From Tardiphaga sp. (GTDB lineage Bacteria > Pseudomonadota > Alphaproteobacteria > Rhizobiales > Xanthobacteraceae): a DNA stretch of 6,326 nt. Positions 1 through 5,242 of this stretch are shown piece by piece. The notes below the pieces were generated by a model. That model searched no databases, had not been told where the DNA came from, and worked only from the letters and a program-made list of their open reading frames with translations. How positions within the stretch are numbered: position 1 is the first letter of the stretch; the number at the start of each line of letters is the position of its first letter. Location of the stretch: the NCBI GenBank assembly GCA_028290765.1, contig JAQGJF010001139.1:1-6326 (forward strand), read 5' to 3'. The translations under genes and the position numbers were made by a program.

Positions 1-529
1 AGACCCGCTTGTTCTCGCGCAAAAAGCCGATGCCGGGAATGCCGAGGCGGTGAATTTCCTGCTGCTGCAGCGGCGTAATTTCGCGCCTCAGCCAGACGAA
101 GCCTTTGCGCGACGACAGCCGCTCGCGGACTTCGGCGGTGTCGAGATCCGGCATCGTCGCGGTGAGCAGTTCGATCGCCTCGTCCTTGTCGATGATCCGG
201 CGCGGCTCGCCGAACAGCGATGGCGCCTTGACATCGGTGGCGAGCACCTCGCCGTTGCGGTCGACGATATCCGGCCGCGCCGTCGCAATCGCGTCCTGCG
301 CCGCGGTGCGGCGGGCGCCGTGGCCGTCGCCGACCACCGCGAACATCACCAGGCGGCCGGCAATGATCGCGTAGACGATCGCGAACGCCACGATCACGAG
401 GCCGACGCGGGCGCGCGCCTTGGCAGCGCGATCGACGTTGCGTCCATACAGCAGGCCGCGGATCAGCCGCTGCCGCCAGGGTTCGGCGGGCCGCTGCGGA
501 CGAGCGATGGTGAGGGCCTGATCGGTCAC
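1..529 (-). CDS. ftsI: FtsI (penicillin-binding protein 3), N-terminal part, cut by window edge
   Basis: Septal peptidoglycan transpeptidase of the divisome. The visible 176 residues start at a GTG whose first bases overlap the ftsL stop (GTGA). A perfect GGAGG lies 7 bases upstream (537-541), which decides this start. Residues 1-40 form a basic cytoplasmic tail. Residues about 42-64 are one hydrophobic membrane segment (VGLVIVAFAIVYAII). From about residue 80 the PBP dimerisation (pedestal) domain begins with the family's hallmark RPDIVDRNGEVLATD, followed by the region ending in LREITPLQQQEIHRLGIPG-like sequence. The transpeptidase domain, with its serine motifs, would lie beyond base 1, so catalytic residues cannot be checked. 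The position directly after rsmH-ftsL is the classic dcw order and supports FtsI over another class B PBP. It is presumably translated by coupling to ftsL. Confidence 0.93.
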   Translation of the reverse strand, partial: MTDQALTIARPQRPAEPWRQRLIRGLLYGRNVDRAAKARARVGLVIVAFAIVYAIIAGRLVMFAVVGDGHGARRTAAQDAIATARPDIVDRNGEVLATDVKAPSLFGEPRRIIDKDEAIELLTATMPDLDTAEVRERLSSRKGFVWLRREITPLQQQEIHRLGIPGIGFLRENKRV

Positions 530-906
530 CGCGCATCCTCCGGGGCCGGCAGCGAGCCCGTCACCAGATCGGGATTGATGGTGTCGATCATGGCGCCGAT
601 CGGATCGGGATCGCCGGGTTTGGCGAAACTCGGCGGCCGTTCCGGCAGGTTCTTCAGGGAATCATATTGGGTGGCGCCGATCGGCTTCAGCGCCAGATGC
701 CGCTCGGCCAGGCCCTGCAGCCGCAGCGGCGCGTCGAGCTTGGACCATTCGGCGCGCAACGCCGCGATGGCGTCGCGCTGTTCGCGGACATCCTGGTGCA
801 GGCGCAGCACCTTTTCGGTGCGCGCGGTGGATTCCATCTTGATGCGGTAGACATAGGCCGCGGCGAATACCAGCGCGCCGATCACCAGGAGATGGATGAG
901 CCGCAT
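526..906 (-). CDS. ftsL: FtsL-like cell division protein
   Basis: Small bitopic divisome protein that partners FtsB/DivIC and FtsQ and helps activate septal FtsW-FtsI. The 126-aa product has one N-terminal membrane segment (residues about 3-20, LIHLLVIGALVFAAAYVY) with almost no cytoplasmic tail. A predicted coiled-coil stretch follows (about 30-58, rich in E, R, L and A, with heptad-like spacing). The segment LQGLAERHLALKPI is typical of FtsL, and the tail (about 85-126) is Pro/Asp-rich and probably disordered. Sequence conservation in this family is low, so the assignment rests on topology, size, the AERHL-type motif and its place between rsmH and ftsI. The ATG is 3 bases after the rsmH stop. 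Its Shine-Dalgarno sequence GAGGGG (915-920) lies inside the end of rsmH, 8 bases from the start. The stop overlaps the ftsI GTG. Confidence 0.88.
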   Translation of the reverse strand: MRLIHLLVIGALVFAAAYVYRIKMESTARTEKVLRLHQDVREQRDAIAALRAEWSKLDAPLRLQGLAERHLALKPIGATQYDSLKNLPERPPSFAKPGDPDPIGAMIDTINPDLVTGSLPAPEDAR

Positions 907-909
907 GGT

Positions 910-1905
910 TCAGCCCCCTCTCATGACGCTGTGGAGGGTCGGCCATTCCGGCAGCGCGCCGGCCTCATGCGCCGGCGCGGCGGTGCGCTCGGCGGCGCGC
1001 AGTTTTGCGGAGCGCGCCCGCGGATTGCTTTGGACTTCGTCGTCTCCGGCCGTGATCGGGCGCTTGGTCAGGATGCGAAAGCTCGGCTGTGCCTGCGCCA
1101 GTTCGGGCAGATGCCGCGACCCCCCGCCGGTCTTGCCGCGTTCGGTGAAGAAATTCTTGACGATGCGGTCTTCCAGCGAATGGAACGACACCACCACGAG
1201 GCGACCGCCGGGCTTGAGCACGCGCTCGGCCGCCGACAGTGCCAGATGCAATTCGTCGAGTTCGGCATTGACGAAGATCCGCAGGCCCTGAAAGGTTCGC
1301 GTCGCCGGGTGGATCTCGCCGGGCTTGCCCCACACCACCTTGCCGACGATCTCGGCCAGCGCGCGGGTGGTCAGGATCGGCGCTTCCTTGCGCGCGGCGA
1401 CGATGGCGCGGGCGACGGCGCGGGAATGCCGCTCCTCGCCGAAGATGTAGATGATTTTGGCGAGATCGGCCTCGGAGGCTTTGGCGACGACGTCCGCCGC
1501 GCTCACGCCGTCATGGCCCATCCGCATGTCGAGCGGCCCGTCGAGGCGAAACGAGAAGCCGCGGTCGGCCTGGTCGAGCTGCATCGAGGAAACCCCGACA
1601 TCCATCACGACGCCGTCGACCGCCTCAAAGCCATGCCGCGCGCAAACGTCGGCCAGGTTGGAGAATTGGTCCTCGACCAGGGTCAGCCGGCCATCCGATC
1701 GATCGACCAGGTCGAACCCGCCGGTAATCGCGGTGCGGTCGCGGTCGATGCCGATCACCCTTGTATCGGCGGCCTCGAGCAGCGCCCGGGAATACCCCCC
1801 GGCCCCGAAGGTGGCGTCGACATAGCTGCCGCCGTCGCGCGGCGCCAGCATCTCGACCGCCTCGCGGCCGAGCACCGGAACATGGCGGGGGACGGACGAC
1901 GTCAT
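910..1905 (-). CDS. rsmH: RsmH (MraW), 16S rRNA m4C1402 methyltransferase
   Basis: SAM-dependent enzyme that methylates N4 of C1402 in the 16S rRNA P-site; cytoplasmic. The 331-aa length is usual for the family. In order: [13 protein letters not shown] (8-20), the Rossmann SAM motif [13 protein letters not shown] (31-43), IGIDRD (51-56), [18 protein letters not shown] (102-119) with DGPLDMRMG (122-130), the family insert domain, [20 protein letters not shown] (192-211), [20 protein letters not shown] (233-252), and the C-terminal [11 protein letters not shown] (294-304). All hallmark blocks are intact. The start is the ATG at 1905 because GGAG (1913-1916) sits 7 bases upstream and homology begins at HVPVL. 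The reading frame stays open upstream to an ATG at 2115, but that 70-residue extension has no ribosome site or family similarity. It is the first gene of the visible dcw operon; mraZ, which commonly precedes it, is absent here. Confidence 0.97.
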   Translation of the reverse strand: MTSSVPRHVPVLGREAVEMLAPRDGGSYVDATFGAGGYSRALLEAADTRVIGIDRDRTAITGGFDLVDRSDGRLTLVEDQFSNLADVCARHGFEAVDGVVMDVGVSSMQLDQADRGFSFRLDGPLDMRMGHDGVSAADVVAKASEADLAKIIYIFGEERHSRAVARAIVAARKEAPILTTRALAEIVGKVVWGKPGEIHPATRTFQGLRIFVNAELDELHLALSAAERVLKPGGRLVVVSFHSLEDRIVKNFFTERGKTGGGSRHLPELAQAQPSFRILTKRPITAGDDEVQSNPRARSAKLRAAERTAAPAHEAGALPEWPTLHSVMRGG

Positions 1906-2094
1906 CCCGCCGCTCCGGAACAGGCGGGCAAACTGGAGATAAAGCTGGACGCCGACAGGCCCATTCCGCCTCAAATATCTGCATTTCGCCCGGTCGTGCC
2001 GGTCGAAAGGCCACCGCAACGTGCTGTTTTCGGTCCCGTCGGCCCATAGCGCCGGCCAGGCCGCCGATTCTGCCGGCAAACCCTGGTCTCCACA

Positions 2095-2119
2095 TGGGAT
2101 TTGATGGGCTGCCATAGGA
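2095..2119. promoter_or_regulatory. Candidate MraZ operator (three TGGGN-like repeats)
   Basis: The plus strand reads TGGGA (2095-2099), TGGGC (2105-2109) and TAGGA (2115-2119), each separated by exactly 5 bases (10-base period). The E. coli MraZ target in the mra promoter is known as direct TGGGN repeats with 5-base spacers. The repeats here lie immediately downstream of the candidate -10 of the rsmH operon, where a repressor would act. Two units match fully and the third has one mismatch. They read on the strand opposite to rsmH transcription, and no mraZ gene is adjacent. The site is therefore a candidate only. Confidence 0.4.
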
Positions 2120-2146
2120 CTTAAAGCCCGGGATTCTGAGCGTCAA
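2120..2146 (-). promoter_or_regulatory. Candidate promoter of the rsmH-ftsL-ftsI operon
   Basis: On the minus strand TTGACG (2146-2141) matches 5 of 6 bases of a -35 box. A weak -10 follows at 15-16 bases (TTTAAG at 2125-2120 or TTAAGT at 2124-2119). A GANTC site (2132-2136) lies in the spacer. The implied leader to the rsmH ATG is about 200 bases. The -10 is poor, so the exact start of transcription is uncertain, but this is the best sigma70-like match I found in the intergenic region. Confidence 0.35.
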
Positions 2147-2204
2147 ATAGGCTTCGGCCGTCCCAACCGGTTCGGCTCTTCACCCTTGAGTAACGGCACT
2201 TAGC

Positions 2205-2220
2205 GTTAAGAAAGCGTTGA
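2205..2220 (-). promoter_or_regulatory. CtrA-box-like sequence
   Basis: The minus strand reads TCAA, then 7 bases, then TTAAC (2220 down to 2205). The alphaproteobacterial CtrA consensus is TTAA-N7-TTAA(C), so there is one mismatch. It sits about 60 bases upstream of the candidate -35 of the rsmH operon. CtrA controls division genes in several alphaproteobacteria. The site is short and degenerate, so the call is weak. Confidence 0.25.
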
Positions 2221-2346
2221 TGAGGAGGGACAACTCGTCTGGTTCCGCCGCCTCGACAATTTCAACCGTCACCGCCCGCCACCGGGTCGGTCGCCCCGGG
2301 GCTGCGGGTTAGCCGAAACCGGGCCGGACGCCACGAAGACAGCCGT

Positions 2347-2919
2347 TCAGTCGATAAGGCCCCTGATGACATTTGCGAGGGTGACCTCCTCGCCATCGAA
2401 ACTGGCGATCATCGCGGCCAGCATTTCATCCGGGTCAAGGTTGTAGAGATCGATCGGATGACCGGCATAGTCGGCCAACAGAGCGAAAAAGGTGAGCTGC
2501 GATCGACCGTTCCCTTCGCGGAAAGCGTGGATGACGTTCAGCTCCGCCAGAAAATGCGCGGCCTTGTCGGCGAAGTCCGACCTGCCGAGGCCCCGCAGGT
2601 AGCTGGATGCCCGTAGTTCGCCAAACAGCTTTTTCGCCTGGCCTTCGATGTTGTCTGGAAAGCAAAACGGATTGCCGCCCTTCGACATCCGAACGGTACG
2701 CACCTCGCCAGCCCACTCATAGACATCCTGAAACAGGTGATGGTGGATGGCCTTGTAGTGTGAAAAATCCAGTTCCCCTTCCGGTAGCGGTTCATCGGCG
2801 CGGGCACTCGATATTTCAGCCTCAAACGCATCAAGTTCGGCCTGTTCGCGCAGGTCGAGCTTGTTCACCAGCACCGTCGAATTTTCGTAGGTGTAGGGAT
2901 CGTCTATGGCATCGTACAT
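2347..2919 (-). CDS. Fic family AMP transferase, toxin of a FicT-type toxin-antitoxin pair
   Basis: Fic enzymes move AMP from ATP to a hydroxyl of a target protein. FicT/VbhT-type toxins are known to AMPylate GyrB and ParE. The 190-aa product is the single-domain size of these toxins. The N-terminal region (about 7-35) resembles the FicT start. HLFQDVYEWAGEVRTVRMSK (61-80) covers the helix before the core and the target-docking flap (about 72-87). The active site is HAFREGNGR (131-139), with catalytic His131, Glu135 for Mg2+, and the GNGR anion-hole loop. The final arginine of canonical HxFx(D/E)GNGRxxR is Leu142 here. There is no inhibitory helix in the protein itself, so it fits class I, with the inhibitor in the gene 9 bases upstream. 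The ribosome site is poor, suggesting coupling to the antitoxin. GC is about 55-60% on sampled blocks, below its neighbours, which hints at transfer. The physiological target is inferred from the family. Confidence 0.88.
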   Translation of the reverse strand: MYDAIDDPYTYENSTVLVNKLDLREQAELDAFEAEISSARADEPLPEGELDFSHYKAIHHHLFQDVYEWAGEVRTVRMSKGGNPFCFPDNIEGQAKKLFGELRASSYLRGLGRSDFADKAAHFLAELNVIHAFREGNGRSQLTFFALLADYAGHPIDLYNLDPDEMLAAMIASFDGEEVTLANVIRGLID

Positions 2920-2928
2920 GCAGCTCGC

Positions 2929-3132
2929 TTAACTCTTGCGATAGCTGCGCACGATTGTGCGGCGGTATTCCTCGGCCGTCAGACCCTTCCGTCCAGCGTC
3001 CGCGGCCCGCTTTTCCATAATCTCGGTCAGTTGGATTCCCTCGACCGCGCTGATCTTGGCAAAACGCGCCCGGCCGACGACGAAACCACCCGATTTGGCA
3101 TCTTTCGCGACCGTTTTTCGCTGCTTTGGCAT
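2929..3132 (-). CDS. Fic antitoxin-like small protein (FicA/VbhA-type inhibitor)
   Basis: A 67-aa basic protein encoded directly upstream of the Fic toxin gene. Class I Fic toxins are held inactive by a small partner whose helix carries (S/T)xxxE(G/N) and pushes a glutamate into the ATP site. Here the segment AKISAVEGIQLT (25-36) resembles that helix. Glu31-Gly32 is present, but the position four before the Glu is Ile27, with Ser28 at minus three. The C-terminal part (GLTAEEYRRTIVRSYRK, 50-66) is a charged helix ending in a basic tail. I chose the ATG at 3132, giving MPKQRKT, because the promoter -10 TACAAT lies 6 bases upstream, which leaves no room for a longer translated start. In-frame ATGs at 3150 and 3207 would extend it by 6 or 25 residues without a clear ribosome site. 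Assignment rests on position, size and motif. Confidence 0.72.
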   Translation of the reverse strand: MPKQRKTVAKDAKSGGFVVGRARFAKISAVEGIQLTEIMEKRAADAGRKGLTAEEYRRTIVRSYRKS

Positions 3133-3138
3133 GTTCGT

Positions 3139-3167
3139 ATTGTAGCACATCCCAGTGTCGTTGTTAG
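3139..3167 (-). promoter_or_regulatory. Promoter of the Fic module, probably giving a leaderless mRNA
   Basis: On the minus strand CTAACA (3167-3162, 4 of 6 to TTGACA) is followed after exactly 17 bases by TACAAT (3144-3139, 5 of 6 to TATAAT). Six bases later comes the antitoxin ATG (3132), which is where +1 would be expected. No Shine-Dalgarno sequence precedes that ATG. The spacing suggests transcription starting at or next to the initiation codon. Confidence 0.5.
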
Positions 3168-3246
3168 GTCTCCCGCATCCCGCGCCGGCATACCGATCCG
3201 CGTCCACTCAACGCCTGCCCTTGGAACTGATGCACCGGGCACACAG

Positions 3247-3274
3247 TTGATAAAAAAGAGAAATTCATGATATC
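3247..3274 (+). promoter_or_regulatory. Weak candidate promoter for the amidase gene
   Basis: TTGATA (3247-3252, 5 of 6 to TTGACA) is followed after 16 bases by GATATC (3269-3274, 3 of 6 to TATAAT) in the most AT-rich patch of the intergenic region. It would give a leader of about 200 bases. The -10 is poor, so this is only the best of several weak options. Confidence 0.22.
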
Positions 3275-3448
3275 GGGACGATTGCGCCTGCCCCTTTCAG
3301 CCGGGATAGTACCCCTCGGGGGCCATTTTGCCCCAAAGGCTCCGGTCGGTTTTGAAAACGCACCGCTGCCGTTCTCCTGCCCGGTTTTGGTTGTCCCATG
3401 CATTCAGGTTCGTTCGCGTCTGCCGGAACTGATTCGAAGCGTCAACGC

Positions 3449-3469
3449 GCCCTTCCAATTCCCAAGGGC
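3449..3469 (+). promoter_or_regulatory. Hairpin covering the amidase ribosome-binding site
   Basis: GCCCTT (3449-3454) and AAGGGC (3464-3469) form a 6-base stem with a 9-base loop. The AAGGG of the 3' arm is the likely Shine-Dalgarno sequence, 10 bases before the ATG at 3479. CGC (3446-3448) can further pair with GCG (3473-3475) across a 3-base bulge. In mRNA this could lower translation initiation; no effect is demonstrated. Confidence 0.3.
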
Positions 3470-3478
3470 AACGCGAAC

Positions 3479-4267
3479 ATGAAGACATTCACCCCGGATT
3501 CCTCGGTCGCTTCCGACGTCATTCCGTCGCCGAATTTCGGCGACCGGAACAAGGGCCGCCTGCCGGACATGATCCTGCTGCACTACACCGGCATGCCCGA
3601 CGTCGAGGGCGCGCTGGCCAAGCTCTGCAGCGCCGGCACCGATGTTTCGGCGCATTACGTGGTGCTGGAGGACGGGCGCATCGTGCAATGCGTGCCGGAG
3701 GCCAAGCGCGCCTGGCATGCCGGGGTGGCGTCCTGGGCCGGCGAAGAAGACATCAATTCCTGCTCGATCGGCATCGAAATCGTCAACCGCGGCCATGACT
3801 GGGGCTATCCGGACTTTCCGCTCCGGCAAATCGCCGCCGTCATCGCGCTGTGTCGCGGCATCATGCTGCGGCACCAGTTGCCGGCGCATCGCGTGCTGGG
3901 GCATTCCGACGTCGCGCCCTCGCGCAAGAAAGATCCCGGCGAGAAATTTCCCTGGCATTCGCTGGCCAATTCGGGCGTCGGCCACTGGGTGCAGGCGGCG
4001 CCGATCGTGCGCGGCGAATCCTTGAAGCTCGGCGCCGAAGGCGACGAGGTGCTTGGATTGCAGCAGGCGCTCGCCCGCTACGGCTACGGCATTCCCCAGA
4101 ACGGCAAATATGACGCGTCGACCATGGAAGTGGTCACCGCCTTCCAGCGCCACTTCCGCCCCGCGCGCGTCGACGGCGTCGCCGATCATTCGACGCTGAC
4201 CACGTTGCAGGCGCTGCTGGCCAGCCAACCGAACGTCGGTGCAACGGTCGCCGCAGCAGCGCGCTGA
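3479..4267 (+). CDS. amiD: N-acetylmuramoyl-L-alanine amidase with peptidoglycan-binding domain (AmiD/AmpD type)
   Basis: Zinc amidase cutting the bond between MurNAc and L-Ala of peptidoglycan or its fragments. The 262-aa product has an Amidase_2 (AmpD-fold) domain at about 20-165. Zinc ligands are His35 (in ILLHYTGM), His142 (in VLGHSDVAP) and Asp152 (in RKKDPGEKFPW). The catalytic candidates Glu100 (IGIEIVNRG) and Lys150 match the AmpD arrangement. Residues about 182-248 form a PG_binding_1 domain (LGAEGDEVLGLQQALARYGY onward), as in AmiD. The start at 3479 has AAGGG 10 bases upstream and gives the usual MKTFTPDSS opening; a 27-residue longer frame from 3398 lacks a ribosome site. Neither start gives a signal peptide or lipobox, unlike E. 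coli lipoprotein AmiD, so it may act in the cytoplasm on recycled muropeptides or leave by another route. It is the only plus-strand gene and ends facing the transporter operon. Confidence 0.92.
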   Translation: MKTFTPDSSVASDVIPSPNFGDRNKGRLPDMILLHYTGMPDVEGALAKLCSAGTDVSAHYVVLEDGRIVQCVPEAKRAWHAGVASWAGEEDINSCSIGIEIVNRGHDWGYPDFPLRQIAAVIALCRGIMLRHQLPAHRVLGHSDVAPSRKKDPGEKFPWHSLANSGVGHWVQAAPIVRGESLKLGAEGDEVLGLQQALARYGYGIPQNGKYDASTMEVVTAFQRHFRPARVDGVADHSTLTTLQALLASQPNVGATVAAAAR

Positions 4268-4284
4268 GACGAAACGCCCATCGC

Positions 4285-4312
4285 GTTGTCCCGGCCAACG
4301 AGCCGGGACGAC
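4285..4312. terminator. Hairpin between convergent genes, likely bidirectional terminator or palindromic repeat
   Basis: GTCCCGGC (4288-4295) and GCCGGGAC (4302-4309) are perfectly complementary with a 6-base loop. The stem extends by three more pairs (G4285-C4312, T4286-A4311, one T-G wobble) to 11. It lies between the amidase stop (4267) and the convergent transporter stop (4322), where both transcripts end. No T-run follows on either strand, so a Rho-independent role is unproven. GTCCCGGC palindromes of this kind may also be dispersed repeats in these genomes. Confidence 0.5.
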
Positions 4313-4321
4313 CTGCGGAGA

Positions 4322-5242
4322 TCATCGCTTCGGCCCGAACTTCCCGAGCACGAATAACCCCGCAAAGATCGCAGCGAAGCCGGCGAAATGATACCAGGCC
4401 AGTTGTTCTCCCAGCCAGCCGATCGACAACGCGGCTGAGAACAGCGGCGTCAAATAGATGAATGCCGCCGCGCGCGCCGGCCCCAGGCGCGACACGCCGT
4501 AGAGATAGAACAGGTTGCCGAGCATCGTCGGCACCAGCCCGACATAGGCGGTGGCCGCGAGCGCGAAGCCGAAATCAGCGTCGTTCCAGACCAGCCAGGG
4601 TTCTCCGCAGGCGATCCACACCAGATAGGCCGGCAGCATCACGACCAGCACCCCCGACCAGGCGGTGACCACCGTCAGCGGCAACGGCTCGATGTGGCGG
4701 CTCCAGTCGCGGGCGCGGATCGAAAACCAGGCGAAGGCGATCGACGCCAGCAGCGACCACAGATTGCCGAGATTCAAGTGAAGCCCGGTCAATACCTGCG
4801 GCTGGCCCTTGCTGATGATGAGAAGCGTGCCGGCAAAGGCCAGCGCCAGGCCCCATTTGGTCCCGGCCCCGAAGGGTGGTTCGCCCATGCGGCGCCCGAT
4901 CAACAGCACCCAGACCGGCGTCGTGGCATTCATGAAGCCGACCTCGATGGCGAGACTCTGATAGGCGCCGCCGAGCAGCCCATAGGAGAACAGCCCGACG
5001 CCGACCGCGCCGCCGACGATCAGCTCGGTGAGCCGCGGCCGGATCGCCGGCCATGTCCGCCGCAGCGACGGCAGCGCCACCAAGGTCAAAATAACCGCCG
5101 CCGGAAACCAGCGCCAGAACACCAGCGCCGGCAGCGGCACCGCTTCGCGCACCGCCCGCGCCACGACATGGTTGCTGCCCCACAACGCCGCGGTGGCGAT
5201 CAGCGCCATCGTGCCGAGCGAATGCGATGCCTTGGGATTCAT
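4322..5242 (-). CDS. EamA/DMT-superfamily permease
   Basis: Inner-membrane transporter of the drug/metabolite (10-TMS) superfamily, commonly exporters of amino acids or other small metabolites. The 306-aa length fits. Two EamA repeats are visible: about 13-144, opening with ALIATAALWGSNHVVARA, and about 160-301, opening with NLWSLLASIAFAWFSIRA. Each has about five hydrophobic segments. The second repeat carries the typical GPARAAAFIYLTPLFSAALS (255-273) and ends with GLFVLGKFGPKR. The ATG overlaps the stop of the ABC permease (ATGA, 5239-5242), so translation is probably coupled. A later in-frame Met12 is possible but less likely. Substrate cannot be read from the sequence. Its pairing with an ABC importer could mean import and export of related compounds, or simply a shared promoter. 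Confidence 0.88.
   Translation of the reverse strand: MNPKASHSLGTMALIATAALWGSNHVVARAVREAVPLPALVFWRWFPAAVILTLVALPSLRRTWPAIRPRLTELIVGGAVGVGLFSYGLLGGAYQSLAIEVGFMNATTPVWVLLIGRRMGEPPFGAGTKWGLALAFAGTLLIISKGQPQVLTGLHLNLGNLWSLLASIAFAWFSIRARDWSRHIEPLPLTVVTAWSGVLVVMLPAYLVWIACGEPWLVWNDADFGFALAATAYVGLVPTMLGNLFYLYGVSRLGPARAAAFIYLTPLFSAALSIGWLGEQLAWYHFAGFAAIFAGLFVLGKFGPKR

Larger units (their letters stand above)
1906..2346. other. Intergenic region between fic toxin gene and rsmH
   Basis: This 441-base stretch holds no convincing protein gene on either strand. The open frames present (for example the in-frame extension of rsmH to 2115) lack ribosome sites and recognisable domains, and none resembles MraZ. 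Contents I can point to are the candidate rsmH promoter, the TGGGN repeats, two GANTC sites (2066-2070 and 2132-2136) and the CtrA-like pair. I found no convincing intrinsic terminator downstream of the fic gene, so read-through from the toxin gene into rsmH is possible. Confidence 0.7.
3133..3478. other. Divergent intergenic region between fic antitoxin and amidase gene
   Basis: This 346-base stretch separates the minus-strand Fic module from the plus-strand amidase gene. I see no gene in it. It holds the Fic promoter at its left end, an AT-rich patch at 3247-3273, a short hairpin GGGGC/GCCCC (3319-3323 with 3330-3334, loop CATTTT), the 9-base direct repeat GGAACTGAT (3223-3231 and 3425-3433), and a hairpin over the amidase ribosome site (3449-3469). 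No tRNA, RNase P RNA or other RNA gene that I recognise is present. Confidence 0.6.

Noticed and set aside
667..2049. Long 460-aa plus-strand open frame
   Set aside because: It is antisense to rsmH and ftsL, which carry clear family motifs. Long antisense frames are common at this GC content, and its composition (many Arg, Asp, Gly and His) shows no domain.
1906..2115. 70-residue in-frame N-terminal extension of rsmH, or an MraZ remnant
   Set aside because: No ribosome site at the upstream ATG, no resemblance to MraZ, and it would overlap the candidate promoter. The GGAG 7 bases before the ATG at 1905 explains the start.
2250..2346. Terminator after the fic gene
   Set aside because: The GC-rich stretch contains small palindromes such as CCCCGGGG, but no stem of adequate length with a loop and T-run.
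3398..3478. 27-residue longer amidase start (MHSGSFASAG)
   Set aside because: No Shine-Dalgarno sequence upstream and no signal peptide in the extension; the ATG at 3479 has AAGGG at a usable distance.
3133..3478. RNase P RNA or another structured RNA in the intergenic region
   Set aside because: I looked for the conserved RNase P core sequences and for tRNA or other known RNA hallmarks on both strands and found none; the only stems are short.
3404..4228. 274-aa minus-strand open frame
   Set aside because: Antisense to the amidase gene with its intact zinc site; no ribosome site or recognisable domain.
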